Source: Candidatus Flexicrinis proximus
Lineage (GTDB): Bacteria; Chloroflexota; Anaerolineae; Aggregatilineales; Phototrophicaceae
Assembly: GCA_016712885.1 (NCBI GenBank)
Contig: JADJQF010000003.1
Location: 372,001-436,000 of the forward strand
Direction of reading: 5' to 3'
Length of the DNA: 64,000 bases
In this document: one piece after another, positions 15,437 to 25,042 of the stretch
Layout of the letters: the number at the start of each line of letters is the position of its first letter
How positions within the stretch are numbered: position 1 is the stretch's first letter
Notes under the pieces: generated by a model
Databases searched by the model: none
What the model saw: only the letters and a program-made list of their open reading frames with translations
Told to the model about the DNA's origin: nothing
Program-made: the position numbers and the translations under genes

Positions 15437-17152
15437 TCAGTCCAGCTGAAACCCGAGAAACTCGACCGATCCAGGGAAGATTTCCAGCTGTGGTGCATCC
15501 TGTGGCGGCAGAAGCCCTGACCAAAGATTTCTCAGCGTGCCGTCGTCGATCAAGGCCTGGATGGAATAATCGACAAGCAGCCGGAAGTCCGCATCATTGA
15601 GCGGCACAGCGACCGAGACGTATTCCTGTGTGTACCACGCGTCGGTGACGCGCAGCAGCGTGGGATAGGCTTCGAGGTGAGGCATCAGCTTCAGGACGTC
15701 CGCAAAGGCGACATCTGCGTTCAGGTCTTCGAGGATCTGAAGCGCGAGACTGGATTCGTCGGTCTGGAAGCCTTCTATTCTGGCTGTCGCAGCGGCAGCG
15801 GCACTGACGGCCGCGGCTGCCGATGTTGGTTCGTTGAAGACCGTTGCCACTGTTCCGCCGCCGCGCAGCTCTTCGAAGCCGAAAACCTGGCTGTCCGCCT
15901 TGACCATCAGGCGCAGACCATGCAGAAAGTACGGCATCGAAAAATCGACTTGAGACGCGAGGTTCCAGTCCGGCGTCAATCCAATCGCGAGATCGGCGGC
16001 CCCTTCAGAAACGAGACTTACTGCATCAACCGGCGCGGCGTTGATTAGCTCGACGCCGACATTCCAGCTTCGGGTTAGCTGCGTCACGAATTCGCGTTGA
16101 AAACGATCCAATCTACGTTCGGATTCGGTCGCTGTGCCTGTCTGCTCGGCGCTCAAGAATGGGCCAGCAATTCGCACAACCCCGGCACTTTGGATACGGG
16201 GTATCGCGTAAGCGGTTGGGTATGGGATGCTCGCACTGTATGCCGACGGCAGCGGTGCATCGTCACCGACATTTGACCAGACGGGGATTTCATAGAATGT
16301 GCCGTCGTTGAAGTGCTCGCGTAGGATCTTGTCGAGGTCCCCGCTGGCCTGCAATACCTGGAGTGTGCGGTTGACAAACTGCCTGAGAGGCAGATCCTGT
16401 CGCCTGAACACGATGGCGTACGGCTCAAGTTCGAGAGGTTGGTCCAGGATCTTGACCGCATCAGGGGCAAGCAGTGACAATCTAGCCAGCCGATGCCTTG
16501 GCGCAACGATGGCATCGACGGCTGATGCGCCGAGCGACCCGTAAAGACGGTCCAGTGTTACAAACGTCTCGATAGTCCCATTGAATCCGACCTTCGATGC
16601 CCACTGGCGGACAGCGTCTTCTGAGGTACTTCCCAGCACAACTCCAATCCTACGTCCGTTGAGGCCACCAAGGTCTGACGCCGAGTCGTCGGAACGAACC
16701 ATGACTGCCTGCGAACCAAGGTAGTAGGTCTGGCTGTACTCGATGCTCCGGTCCAACTCGCGGCGGTGCACCTGAGCGGCAATGAGCAAATCGACATCGT
16801 TCGATGCGAGGAGTTCCAGGGCAGTTTGCCGGGTTACCTGACGGAGCCGCAGTTCAACACCCCAAACCTCGGCGAGTTTTCGCGCCAGGTCTGCATCAAG
16901 GCCTTTTACTTCGCCGCGCTCCGTGAACTCGCCAAATGGCGGTTCGGTAAACAGCACGCCGATACGGACCCGTCCGCTGCTCTGAATCCTGGCGATGGCG
17001 CTTTCACTAAAAACAGCTTCACTCAATCCCGTTGTGTCATATGGAACGAGCGTTGGTGGTAGGAGAGTCGGGACGTTCTGCGGCTCTTGCGCTTGCGCCG
17101 CCATGAGGAACAGGACGGTCAGTGCGCCGAACACGGCAATGCGTCTCATCAT
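15437..17152 (-). CDS. Secreted tandem solute-binding protein (two family 3 domains)
   Basis: 571 residues with an N-terminal signal peptide (R-R-I-A-V-F-G-A-L-T, then hydrophobic to about residue 21, cut near A-Q-A-Q). The first SBP_bac_3-like domain spans about 50-275 (S-G-R-V-R-I-G-V-L-F-T-E-P-P-F-G, then G-L-D-A-D-L-A-R-K-L). A second, more divergent copy spans about 315-560 (Q-S-A-G-V-V-R-I-A-G-P-F). Such domains bind amino acids or similar small ligands outside the cell. No permease or ATPase gene is adjacent, so the protein may be a sensor or orphan binding protein. The ATG overlaps the nadD stop (ATGA). Confidence 0.85.
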   Translation of the reverse strand: MMRRIAVFGALTVLFLMAAQAQEPQNVPTLLPPTLVPYDTTGLSEAVFSESAIARIQSSGRVRIGVLFTEPPFGEFTERGEVKGLDADLARKLAEVWGVELRLRQVTRQTALELLASNDVDLLIAAQVHRRELDRSIEYSQTYYLGSQAVMVRSDDSASDLGGLNGRRIGVVLGSTSEDAVRQWASKVGFNGTIETFVTLDRLYGSLGASAVDAIVAPRHRLARLSLLAPDAVKILDQPLELEPYAIVFRRQDLPLRQFVNRTLQVLQASGDLDKILREHFNDGTFYEIPVWSNVGDDAPLPSAYSASIPYPTAYAIPRIQSAGVVRIAGPFLSAEQTGTATESERRLDRFQREFVTQLTRSWNVGVELINAAPVDAVSLVSEGAADLAIGLTPDWNLASQVDFSMPYFLHGLRLMVKADSQVFGFEELRGGGTVATVFNEPTSAAAAVSAAAAATARIEGFQTDESSLALQILEDLNADVAFADVLKLMPHLEAYPTLLRVTDAWYTQEYVSVAVPLNDADFRLLVDYSIQALIDDGTLRNLWSGLLPPQDAPQLEIFPGSVEFLGFQLD

Positions 17153-17772
17153 TCGATGTCCTCGTACAAGTGGTGTTGACGGATGTATCCCAGCACGGCG
17201 TCAGGAACGATGTATCGCCCGCTCTGACCCTCGCGGATCCGGCGGGCAATGTCCGTTGACGAGATTTCGACCAAGGGCGACTTCAACATGGTGACGTGTT
17301 CAGACAGGCCGGGAAGCGTGTCCTCATGCTGGTCTGCCCGCAATATTCCTTTAACACCGAGCCGGCGCATTACCGCAACCTTGAGCTGGCCCCCTGTGAA
17401 GAGTCCTTCGGCTCGCTTCCAGTTCGGAAGGTCCTTGAACATGTCTTCACCCATGATGAAGGTGAACTCTGCACCAGGGTACTTCTGGCGCAGAATCGCC
17501 ATCATATCTACCGTGTAATGTGGGCCGGGGCGGTCAAGGTCAACACGGCAAAGCTCGAATCGCGGATTGTCGCCGATTGCGATTTGCGTCATGGCCGCGC
17601 GGTGGAAGTCCGGTGTCCGCGTACCATCTTTATGGGGCGGTGTGCCGGCAGGAACATACAACACCTTCGTGAGATTCAGTTCTTCGAATCCGTGCTCGCC
17701 AAGGATAAGATGGGCGATGTGCGGAGGATCGAATGTCCCGCCCACGATGCCATAGTGAAGGAGGTCCGTCAA
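17149..17772 (-). CDS. nadD: Nicotinate-nucleotide adenylyltransferase
   Basis: About 207 residues. The nucleotidyltransferase motif G-I-V-G-G-T-F-D-P-P-H-I-A-H is at the N-terminus and the C-terminal I-S-S-T-D-I-A-R-R-I-R-E-G, the adenylyltransferase signature, is near the end. It makes deamido-NAD from nicotinate mononucleotide and ATP. The start is taken at a TTG whose TTGA overlaps the obg stop, with GGAG eight bases upstream; a GTG nine bases earlier (17781) is the alternative, but GGAG would then run into it. Clustering of obg and nadD is common in bacteria. Confidence 0.92.
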   Translation of the reverse strand: MTDLLHYGIVGGTFDPPHIAHLILGEHGFEELNLTKVLYVPAGTPPHKDGTRTPDFHRAAMTQIAIGDNPRFELCRVDLDRPGPHYTVDMMAILRQKYPGAEFTFIMGEDMFKDLPNWKRAEGLFTGGQLKVAVMRRLGVKGILRADQHEDTLPGLSEHVTMLKSPLVEISSTDIARRIREGQSGRYIVPDAVLGYIRQHHLYEDIE

Positions 17773-19037
17773 TCCGACCACTCCAATTCATAGCCGCCGA
17801 TAAATACGGTGTCGCCAACTTTGACACCCTTACTTTCGAGCGCTTTGCTCACGCCGAGGACTTCAAGGATATTCTGAAAGCGCATAATCGCTTCGTCATT
17901 GTCCCAGTGAGTCATGTCCGCCGCGCGTTCAATGCGGTGGCCGGTGACGTGATATACACCGTCCTCGTCAACTTCAATGGTGAACGGAACGTCAGTCGCC
18001 CTACTTTCCAGCGCATCCGCGTTGATAAAGTGCAGTGGTTCGTGGTCCTTCGGCAAGTCGGCAATCGTGGCAAACACTTTTCCGACCAACTCTCGTACAT
18101 TCGTCTGTGCGGCTGCACTGATCGGCATCGCCTGCACGCCAAGTGCTTCGAACTTGGGCTTGAGCGCTTCCCACTTGGCCTGAACTTCGGGCAGGTCGAT
18201 CTTGTTGAACGCGACGATCTGAGGCTTTTTGGCCATGCGTTCATCGAACAACGCGAGTTCCGAGTTGATCTGACTGAAATCGGCGATCGGATCTTCTGCC
18301 GATCCATTGATCATGTGGATCAGGACGCGTGTGCGCTGCACATGCCGCAGAAATTCGTGTCCCAGGCCTATGCCGAGGTGGGCGCCTTCGATCAAACCCG
18401 GGATATCCGCAAAGACCAGGTCGGCATCGTCATAGATGACTACGCCGAGGTTCGGTTCCAGCGTCGTGAACGGGTAGGCAGCGATCTTTGGCTTAGCGTT
18501 GCTCACAACCGAGAGGAGCGTTGACTTTCCAGCGTTAGGGACGCCGACGATGCCGACATCGGCAATCAGCTTCAGTTCCAGCACCAGCCAGCGTTCAGTA
18601 CGCGGTTCTCCGCGCTCCGCATAGCGGGGGGCCTGATTGCGGCTTGTCGCAAATCGGCCATTGCCCCGGCCGCCCCGGCCGCCTTTTAGCAGCACCGTCG
18701 TCGAATCGGGTTCGACCAGGTCAGCGAGAATAACGCCGGTTTCGGCATCTTTTACAACGGTGCCGGGTGGCACGTCGATGATATAGTCGGGCGCGCTTGC
18801 GCCAGTCTTGTCAGTTGTGCCGCCTTTGGCGCCGTCACCCGCATGGAAATGCACTTTTCGTCCAAAAGGCGACAGTGTATTGAGCTTCGGATTAACCCGG
18901 AACACAATATCACCGCCTTTGCCGCCATCGCCGCCCGCGGGTCCACCCATTGGCATGAACTTTTCACGGCGAAACGAGACATTTCCGTCTCCGCCTTTGC
19001 CGCTGCGAACGAATATTTTCGCTTCATCGAAGAACAT
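17769..19037 (-). CDS. obgE: GTPase Obg/CgtA, ribosome assembly
   Basis: 422 residues with three parts. The glycine-rich Obg fold occupies 1-158 (G-P-A-G-G-D-G-G-K-G-G-D). The GTPase domain has G1 G-V-P-N-A-G-K-S-T (165-173), G3 D-I-P-G-L-I-E-G-A (211-219) and G4 N-K-I-D (278-281). A C-terminal OCT domain ends in G-D-T-V-F-I-G-G-Y-E-L-E-W. The protein takes part in large-subunit maturation and stress control in the cytoplasm. It is followed directly by nadD. No strong ribosome-binding site is visible before the ATG. Confidence 0.95.
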   Translation of the reverse strand: MFFDEAKIFVRSGKGGDGNVSFRREKFMPMGGPAGGDGGKGGDIVFRVNPKLNTLSPFGRKVHFHAGDGAKGGTTDKTGASAPDYIIDVPPGTVVKDAETGVILADLVEPDSTTVLLKGGRGGRGNGRFATSRNQAPRYAERGEPRTERWLVLELKLIADVGIVGVPNAGKSTLLSVVSNAKPKIAAYPFTTLEPNLGVVIYDDADLVFADIPGLIEGAHLGIGLGHEFLRHVQRTRVLIHMINGSAEDPIADFSQINSELALFDERMAKKPQIVAFNKIDLPEVQAKWEALKPKFEALGVQAMPISAAAQTNVRELVGKVFATIADLPKDHEPLHFINADALESRATDVPFTIEVDEDGVYHVTGHRIERAADMTHWDNDEAIMRFQNILEVLGVSKALESKGVKVGDTVFIGGYELEWSD

Positions 19038-19123
19038 TACTGCGTGCCGCCCTGCATTACTTATTCGTCAAGCCGACGATTGTACAGGTATGTATGCCGG
19101 GGCGGATAGGGACGGCATTGCTA

Positions 19124-20470
19124 CTACAACTCAACGAAGTAGGAGGCCGCAGCCGCGTCAATCATCTCCGGAGTCAACTCAGGCGGACGCTGTTGGTAGT
19201 TGGCGATATCCAGGAGCTGAGAGAGGATGTCACGCGGATGCACGGCCCGCAGGTCACGTCCCTTGTCGATATACCATTTCTTAATCAGATACTTGAGACC
19301 GTTCTCGTCATATGGGACGCGCATGATCTTGCACATGACCTGAAAGATTTCGCGGAACTGATTCATGGTCGGATTGCCGACCTCGATCTTATGGCGGATA
19401 CGACGGAGGAATGCTTCATCGACCAGATCTTTCGGGTCGAGATTCGTGGAAAACACGATGAGCACGTTGAAGGGGATTTCGATCTTCCGGCCATTGTTCA
19501 GTGTCAGGAAGTCGGTCCGCTTTTCGAGCGGCACAATCCAGCGGTTAAGCAGATCGACGGCGCGTACCTGCTGACGGCCAAAGTCGTCGATCAGGAACAG
19601 GCCGCCATTCGCCTTCATCTGGAACGGCGCTTCATAAAACTTGTTTACTTCGTCGTAGGTCAGGTCGAGACCCTGCAGCGTCAATTCGCCGCCGACCATG
19701 ATCATCGGTCGCTTGATTTGAACCCAACGCTGATCAGCGACGAGGCCGGTCGCGTACTTGAACTTCTCCTGCGAATCGGCTAATTCATGATTGAGCGAGT
19801 CGTACATCTGAATGACCTGGCCGTCTACGTCAATCGAGTAGGGGATCCAGATGTCTTCGCCCAACACCATCCGGCCAACCCGGTCGGCAATGGTGGTCTT
19901 GCCGTTTCCCGGTGGGCCATAGAGGAAGATCGATCGGCCACTGTTGACGGCCGGGCCGACCTTGTTCAGCATATCGTCAGAAATCACAAGCTGATCCATG
20001 ACGCCGCGCAGAATATTGGCCGTTACGGGCCGGCGTTCCTTGTTTTGTTCGTTTACCGACTGAATGTACTGCGCCAACGGTACAGGCGCGGGACCGGCGT
20101 ACTGCGAACGTGCAATGGCCTCCTGCGCTTTTTCGGTTCCTTTACCGGAAATGATGTAGCGGTATGTTGCCTCACTGTAACCTTGAGCCGCACCGCGGAC
20201 TTCGACGAACTTCTCACGCTTCAGGAATTCAAAAACGCCGTCGCAGACGCCCGCAAAGGGTAGTCGGATGCGGTCAGCCACGTCTGCACCCGTGAGGTCA
20301 CCACCGAAATACAAGATTTTCAGGACGTGATCAGCCAGATTCAGTTTCGACAGGCCGGTATCTTCGAGGGTCGATAGTGGACTTGGGGACCATCGGCCGC
20401 CCGCTTGAGCGGAACGCTGTTGTTCAGTCAAACTTTGAAGTGAACGAGGGCGCTGTAAAGGCGTCGTCAT
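19124..20470 (-). CDS. AAA+ ATPase with N-terminal winged-helix-like region
   Basis: 448 residues. Walker A is G-P-P-G-N-G-K-T (185-192) and Walker B is L-F-L-I-D-D-F-G (291-298), followed by sensor-like F-S-T-N-L and an arginine-rich R-R-I-R-H-K segment. The N-terminal ~120 residues (L-N-L-A-D-H-V-L-K-I-L-Y-F-G-G-D-L-T-G-A) look like a winged-helix or similar helical domain. No membrane segment is seen. It resembles uncharacterised 'ATPase' proteins in Chloroflexota and cyanobacteria; the client is unknown. A GGAG lies before the ATG. It sits 86 bases upstream of obg on the same strand and may be co-transcribed. Confidence 0.82.
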   Translation of the reverse strand: MTTPLQRPRSLQSLTEQQRSAQAGGRWSPSPLSTLEDTGLSKLNLADHVLKILYFGGDLTGADVADRIRLPFAGVCDGVFEFLKREKFVEVRGAAQGYSEATYRYIISGKGTEKAQEAIARSQYAGPAPVPLAQYIQSVNEQNKERRPVTANILRGVMDQLVISDDMLNKVGPAVNSGRSIFLYGPPGNGKTTIADRVGRMVLGEDIWIPYSIDVDGQVIQMYDSLNHELADSQEKFKYATGLVADQRWVQIKRPMIMVGGELTLQGLDLTYDEVNKFYEAPFQMKANGGLFLIDDFGRQQVRAVDLLNRWIVPLEKRTDFLTLNNGRKIEIPFNVLIVFSTNLDPKDLVDEAFLRRIRHKIEVGNPTMNQFREIFQVMCKIMRVPYDENGLKYLIKKWYIDKGRDLRAVHPRDILSQLLDIANYQQRPPELTPEMIDAAAASYFVEL

Positions 20471-20794
20471 ACCAACGCTCCAAATAATGCTAGGGACAAG
20501 TCAAATAATACCACGAGACCGTAAAAGCGCATTATCGAGATAGAGAACGCGCCGTAAGGGTTTGTCCCGCAGTCATTACTCACTCACTTCGAGGTACAAC
20601 TCGATCTTGCCAGGCGGGTGTTCCCCTACCAATAACCTGCTACTCCGGGGTACACTCAAACGAAAGAGATACTGCTGATAAATTGAGGCGACACGCGGGC
20701 TGGCACCTCTCACGCGATAGACTCCGTCGCTTCAGTGCTTGATCGCCTGTTAATCCGGTAATTTTCTGTATGGTGATAATCACGAGGGTTTCAA
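20471..20794. other. Divergent intergenic region, ATPase / ROK kinase
   Basis: 324 bases between divergent genes. It should hold promoters for both sides, but none is convincing: TTGATC with a loosely spaced GATAAT lies before the ROK gene, and AT-rich TATTAT/TTGACT words lie on the minus side with poor spacing. No gene, tRNA or strong hairpin was seen. Confidence 0.4.
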
Positions 20795-21757
20795 ATGAGT
20801 AATGGCGGCGCAATTCTTGCCGTTGACCTGGGTGGAACGCGTATACGGGCGGCGCGGCTCTCGTCGAAGCTCCACCTTGAGGCACGCGCTGAAACCCCGA
20901 CACAGGTTGAAACCGGACCAGACTCTATCGTTGAACGGATGGTTGATCTGATTCGCGAGGTCTGGCCCGCCGATAAGCGAGTTGCCTATGTGGGCGTGGC
21001 GGCTCCTGGCCCTCTTGATCCGTTCTCGGGCGTCGTGCTCTCCCCGCCGAACCTCGGTTGGCACAATGTGCCGCTGCGAGACATGCTGCTTGAAGCGCTG
21101 GGTGTACCGGTCATCGTTGGAAATGATGCGAATGCGGCCGCACTGGCTGAGGCGCTTGTCGGAGCAGGGAAGGGATTCCGCCATTCGATTTACCTGACCA
21201 TCAGCACCGGTGTGGGCAGCGGAATCATTGTAGACGGCAAACTGCACACGGGCGCGCGCGGACTGGCCGCAGAAGCGGGCCTCATCCCCTTACTGATCGG
21301 CGACAAAGTAGCGACGCTCGAAGACCTGAGTGCGGGTCCGGATATGGCGCGGGCGGCTCTCAAGCGCATCAAATCGGGCGAAGTCTCCTCGCTTGCTGCA
21401 CAGATCGACACGCTTGATACTGAGGCCATCGGGGCCGCCGCCAATGACGGTGATGTGCTGGCGAAATCGGTTATCGCCAGTGCCGCAAGATGCATCGGCC
21501 TGGGTATCGTGGGCCTGCTGTATCTGTTCAACCCTCAGCGTGTCATCATTGGTGGCGGGGTCAGCCAGCTCGGAGACCTCATTTTTGACCCAATCCGGAC
21601 GACGGTTGCGCAGTTCGGGATCGATCCCGCTTATCTGGAAGGGCTGGACATTGTGCCTGCGGTACTTGGCCCCGACGTCGGGTTAGTTGGGGCGGGGGTG
21701 CTGGTGCTGACAGAAGGTGGTACACGGGACCTCGAAGAAGTCGCAAAGAGCCTGTAA
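20795..21757 (+). CDS. ROK family protein (sugar kinase-like)
   Basis: 320 residues. The ATP-binding phosphate-1 motif L-A-V-D-L-G-G-T-R-I-R (8-18), the N-D-A-N-A-A-A-L-A-E-A active-site segment and G-G-G-V-S near the C-terminus fit ROK kinases such as glucokinase. The family's zinc-binding cluster (GH followed by CxCGxxGCxE) is missing: the equivalent stretch reads A-E-A-G-L-I-P-L-L-I-G-D with no His or Cys. The catalytic Asp of N-D-A-N is kept, so activity is plausible. It lacks the DNA-binding head of ROK repressors. The ATG is preceded by GAGGG. Confidence 0.85.
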   Translation: MSNGGAILAVDLGGTRIRAARLSSKLHLEARAETPTQVETGPDSIVERMVDLIREVWPADKRVAYVGVAAPGPLDPFSGVVLSPPNLGWHNVPLRDMLLEALGVPVIVGNDANAAALAEALVGAGKGFRHSIYLTISTGVGSGIIVDGKLHTGARGLAAEAGLIPLLIGDKVATLEDLSAGPDMARAALKRIKSGEVSSLAAQIDTLDTEAIGAAANDGDVLAKSVIASAARCIGLGIVGLLYLFNPQRVIIGGGVSQLGDLIFDPIRTTVAQFGIDPAYLEGLDIVPAVLGPDVGLVGAGVLVLTEGGTRDLEEVAKSL

Positions 21758-21808
21758 GAACTGTCATAGAAATACCTGTCCGGATGACATGCGCACAGCT
21801 TCCAATGT

Positions 21809-21814
21809 TACAAT
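21809..21814 (+). promoter_or_regulatory. -10 element for a probably leaderless histidine kinase mRNA
   Basis: TACAAT (five of six matches to TATAAT) ends seven bases before the ATG at 21821, so transcription should start at or next to the start codon. ATGACA lies 19 bases upstream as a poor -35. No Shine-Dalgarno sequence is seen in the 20 bases before the ATG. Confidence 0.42.
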
Positions 21815-21820
21815 GCTGCT

Positions 21821-23410
21821 ATGTTAACCTTGCCTGATGTCCAAATTCGTCAACGCGATTTTCTGCTTCAGATTTCGCGCGCGATCACCGCTCAGCTCGA
21901 GCTGAGTGAGGTGCTGCGGCGCGTGCTGCAGGCGTCGGTCGTGATGACGGTTGCCCAGGTTGGGCTGGTTGCGCTGAACGTTGATGAGCGTTTTCGCGTG
22001 CGCGCCTTCTCAAATCTGACCGAACAACAGGTCGAACTCGCAAATAAACACCTCGATGGACTTGTGTCCGGGATTTCGCGCGAGGGAGATACAAGTATTC
22101 TGGATCGGGAGTTAAAGGCGTTGGCGACCGCTCTTGATCCTGCCTTGAGACAGGCGCTTGCTCTGCCCCTGATATTCGCGGGCAATCCCCTGGGTCTGCT
22201 GATTGTTTTTCGATCGTATAGCGCGCCAATCACGCCAAATGACGTGCAGATTTTACAGAGCTTTGCAGATCAATCGGCAATCGCCGTTAATAACGCGCAG
22301 CTATACGCCGCTGTATCGCAGGAACGCAAGCAGCTCCAGGCAATTCTCGACCACAGCGCCGACGGGGTGATGATCCTTGGCAGTGACCTGACGATTCAGC
22401 AGTTCAATGAGGCGCTGGTCCGAATGACAGGCTGGAGTCAGCGGGATGCAGTCGGCGCCGCTCACGATACCATCATCCGATGGGTTAACGACGAACATGA
22501 AGACCTGCAGGCGGCTGTAGACGAGGGCTATCCGTTCAATAGTCCGGTGGAGCCTGCCCATAACACACTTTACGTAGAGGGTGACCTGAAGTGCAAGAAC
22601 GGCCAATCCCTGAGCGTCGGCATCACGTATGCGCCCATGCTATCGGTAGACGGCACCGTCCTGAATATCGTCGCCAATGTGCGGGATATTACGAATTTCC
22701 GCCAGGCGCAGGAGATGCAGAACACGTTTATTTCGGTCATCTCACACGAACTCAAGACGCCGGTCGCAATTATCAAGGGCTATGCGGCGACTTTACGCCG
22801 CGAAGATGCCACCTGGGATGAGAAGACCGTGCACGATACACTTGGCGTGATTGAGGATGAAGCAGATCGGTTGGGCGCGCTGATTCAGGACCTGTTGATG
22901 ACGAGTAAGCTGCACGCCCAGCGTATTATGGAACTCGACTTTTCCGACGTGTGGCTTCCTGAACTTGCCGGCAGAGTGGTGGAGCGGTTTAAATCGCAGA
23001 CTGAGCGCCACCATCTGGCAACGAAGTTTGTCCGTGGATTTCCGACTATCAAGGGCGATGAAGCACGTCTTCGACAGCTTCTGGATAATCTTGTCGGCAA
23101 TGCCATCAAGTATTCGCCTAACGGGGGAAGTATCGAAGTCGCCGGGACTTTCGACGCCAACTGGGTCTTTATGACCGTGCGCGACGAGGGGATTGGAATT
23201 GCCCAGGTGGATGCCGATCGAGTCTTCGATCGATTCTACAGGGCCGAAGGCGCGCTCAGGAAATCGACGCAGGGCACTGGGCTCGGATTGTATCTAGCCA
23301 AAGCGATCGTCGACGCGCATCATGGTCTGATTGACGTGGAGAGTAAGTTGGGAGAAGGCTCGACTTTTCACGTGCGTCTTCCACGCGAGTTCGCAAGTGA
23401 AAGACGCTAG
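21821..23410 (+). CDS. Cytoplasmic sensor histidine kinase (GAF-PAS-HisKA-HATPase)
   Basis: 529 residues without a signal peptide or membrane helix. A GAF domain (about 15-160) is followed by PAS (about 170-290, beginning L-D-H-S-A-D-G-V-M-I-L). The HisKA phospho-acceptor is in I-S-H-E-L-K-T-P (His about 308). The HATPase_c domain has the N box L-D-N-L-V-G-N-A-I-K-Y, G1 D-E-G-I-G-I-A and G2 G-T-G-L-G-L. It likely senses a soluble signal and phosphorylates a response regulator encoded elsewhere, as none is adjacent. All catalytic boxes are intact. Confidence 0.94.
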   Translation: MLTLPDVQIRQRDFLLQISRAITAQLELSEVLRRVLQASVVMTVAQVGLVALNVDERFRVRAFSNLTEQQVELANKHLDGLVSGISREGDTSILDRELKALATALDPALRQALALPLIFAGNPLGLLIVFRSYSAPITPNDVQILQSFADQSAIAVNNAQLYAAVSQERKQLQAILDHSADGVMILGSDLTIQQFNEALVRMTGWSQRDAVGAAHDTIIRWVNDEHEDLQAAVDEGYPFNSPVEPAHNTLYVEGDLKCKNGQSLSVGITYAPMLSVDGTVLNIVANVRDITNFRQAQEMQNTFISVISHELKTPVAIIKGYAATLRREDATWDEKTVHDTLGVIEDEADRLGALIQDLLMTSKLHAQRIMELDFSDVWLPELAGRVVERFKSQTERHHLATKFVRGFPTIKGDEARLRQLLDNLVGNAIKYSPNGGSIEVAGTFDANWVFMTVRDEGIGIAQVDADRVFDRFYRAEGALRKSTQGTGLGLYLAKAIVDAHHGLIDVESKLGEGSTFHVRLPREFASERR

Positions 23411-23535
23411 CCTGCGAGGGCTACCCGCAGAGAAGGCTGAAAACGGCGAGAGCGGGGATTGCCGACATGCTGCCCTGAACACCCAATAATACAAAATCGG
23501 AACCAAACTGTCTCACTCTATCGGAGGATCGCCAT

Positions 23536-24879
23536 ATGCAACCCACGTCAACGCTGCGCTGCTCTAGCTGCGGGCAGCCCATCAATGCGCGTGTGTACTC
23601 ATATATAGACGCACAGGCAGAGCCGCAGGCGAAAGCTGCACTCATTAACCAGCAGCTGAACCGGTTTCAGTGTGCAAATTGCGGCAACATCACCCAGGTT
23701 GCTGCGCCTGTGCTGTATCATGACGCAAAGAAAGAACTGCTGTTGGCGCTCGTTCCAATGGAGATGAACTTCAGTAAGGATCAGCAGGAACGTGTTATCG
23801 GCGATCTGATGAAGCAGCTTCCGAAGGAGAACTTCAAGGCCTACATGTTCAGCCCAAAACGGGCACTGACGATGCAGGGCCTGATCGAGGCTGTTCTCGG
23901 CGCAGATGGCGTTACGCCGGAGATGATCAACGAGGCGAAGCAGCGCTCTAATCTCGTGCAGTCGTTCGTAGAGGCGACCGACGAAGAGCTTGACAAGATG
24001 ATCGCGAAACACGATACGGATATTGATTCGCGGTTTATCCAGACGTTTTCCGCACTGGCGCAGCGGTTGGCGCAGAGCGGACGCGCTGATATGGCGCAAG
24101 CGGTTCTGGCTACTCAACAGGTTGTTGTCGCCAAGTCAAGCTTCGGGAAAGAACTGGAACAACAGCGCGCCCAGCAGGAACTAATCATTCAGGAGATGGC
24201 GGCGCAGCTTCAGGCGCTGGGCCAGAACGCTTCGCGTGAGGACTTCCTGCGAATCGTGCTTGCATACGCGCAGGATGAAATGCGCCTTCAGGCAATCGTT
24301 GGGCTTGCACGACCTGTATTTGACGAGGAATTCTTCGCACTTCTTGCCAGCGAGACAAACAAGGCGCAGGCCGCTGAGCATGAGCGTTACACGATGCTTT
24401 CGGAACGGCTTGCGCGCTTTACGGCTATGGCCGATCAGCAGGCGCAGATGCGCGTGGGCGCCGCTGTCGAACTGCTGCAGATGCTGCTGAATGCGCCGGA
24501 CATTGACGCAGCGCTGGAGGAGAATTCGCCGTTAATTGACGACACGTTCATAGCGGTTTTGACGGCCAACATCCAGGAGGCCGAGCGCCGCCGGGACATC
24601 AAAATGTCGGCACGGATGAAGCAGATCTATGAACGCACCATGATGCTCATTCAGGCGACGATGCCTGAAGAAGTCGTGCTGGTTAATACGCTGCTGCAGA
24701 CGCCGGACAATGAAGATGCGCGCAAGCTCCTCACCGATGGTATCGCAAAACACGGTATCGTGTTGCTCGACGTGATGGAAAGCATCGCGCAGCAGCTTTC
24801 AGAGGAAGGGCGTAATGATCTCGCAGAGCGGCTCGGACTCTTTATCAGGGAAGCCGAATCCGCCTTGAGAAACGGATAG
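23536..24879 (+). CDS. CpXC domain-containing protein
   Basis: 447 residues. The N-terminal ~120 residues contain paired CxxC motifs (C9/C12 and C46/C49), consistent with a CpXC zinc-ribbon-like domain. The remaining ~320 residues are charged, Gln/Ala-rich and largely helical, with no catalytic motif. No signal peptide or membrane helix is predicted. CpXC proteins occur in several phyla and their function is not known. A GGAGG lies nine bases before the ATG. The gene follows the histidine kinase in the same direction after 125 bases; co-regulation is possible but not shown. A strong terminator follows. Confidence 0.83.
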   Translation: MQPTSTLRCSSCGQPINARVYSYIDAQAEPQAKAALINQQLNRFQCANCGNITQVAAPVLYHDAKKELLLALVPMEMNFSKDQQERVIGDLMKQLPKENFKAYMFSPKRALTMQGLIEAVLGADGVTPEMINEAKQRSNLVQSFVEATDEELDKMIAKHDTDIDSRFIQTFSALAQRLAQSGRADMAQAVLATQQVVVAKSSFGKELEQQRAQQELIIQEMAAQLQALGQNASREDFLRIVLAYAQDEMRLQAIVGLARPVFDEEFFALLASETNKAQAAEHERYTMLSERLARFTAMADQQAQMRVGAAVELLQMLLNAPDIDAALEENSPLIDDTFIAVLTANIQEAERRRDIKMSARMKQIYERTMMLIQATMPEEVVLVNTLLQTPDNEDARKLLTDGIAKHGIVLLDVMESIAQQLSEEGRNDLAERLGLFIREAESALRNG

Positions 24880-24970
24880 CTGCAAGACCTAGGAAGCGCC
24901 AGACTCGCGAAACAGGGTGTTGGCGGGATCGTCCCTATCGGATGGTATCTGTGCAAGGTATACGTAATAG

Positions 24971-25005
24971 AAAAGCCGGGGATAAAAAACCCCCCGGTTT
25001 TTCGT
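24971..25005 (+). terminator. Rho-independent terminator after the CpXC gene
   Basis: AAAAGCCGGGG (24971-24981) pairs with CCCCGG-TTTTT (24992-25002), with one bulged G and an A-rich loop, ending in a T-run. It lies 92 bases after the CpXC stop. Confidence 0.8.
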
Positions 25006-25042
25006 TTATAATGCTTATGATGGCGGCTCGGAGTATTTTGCT

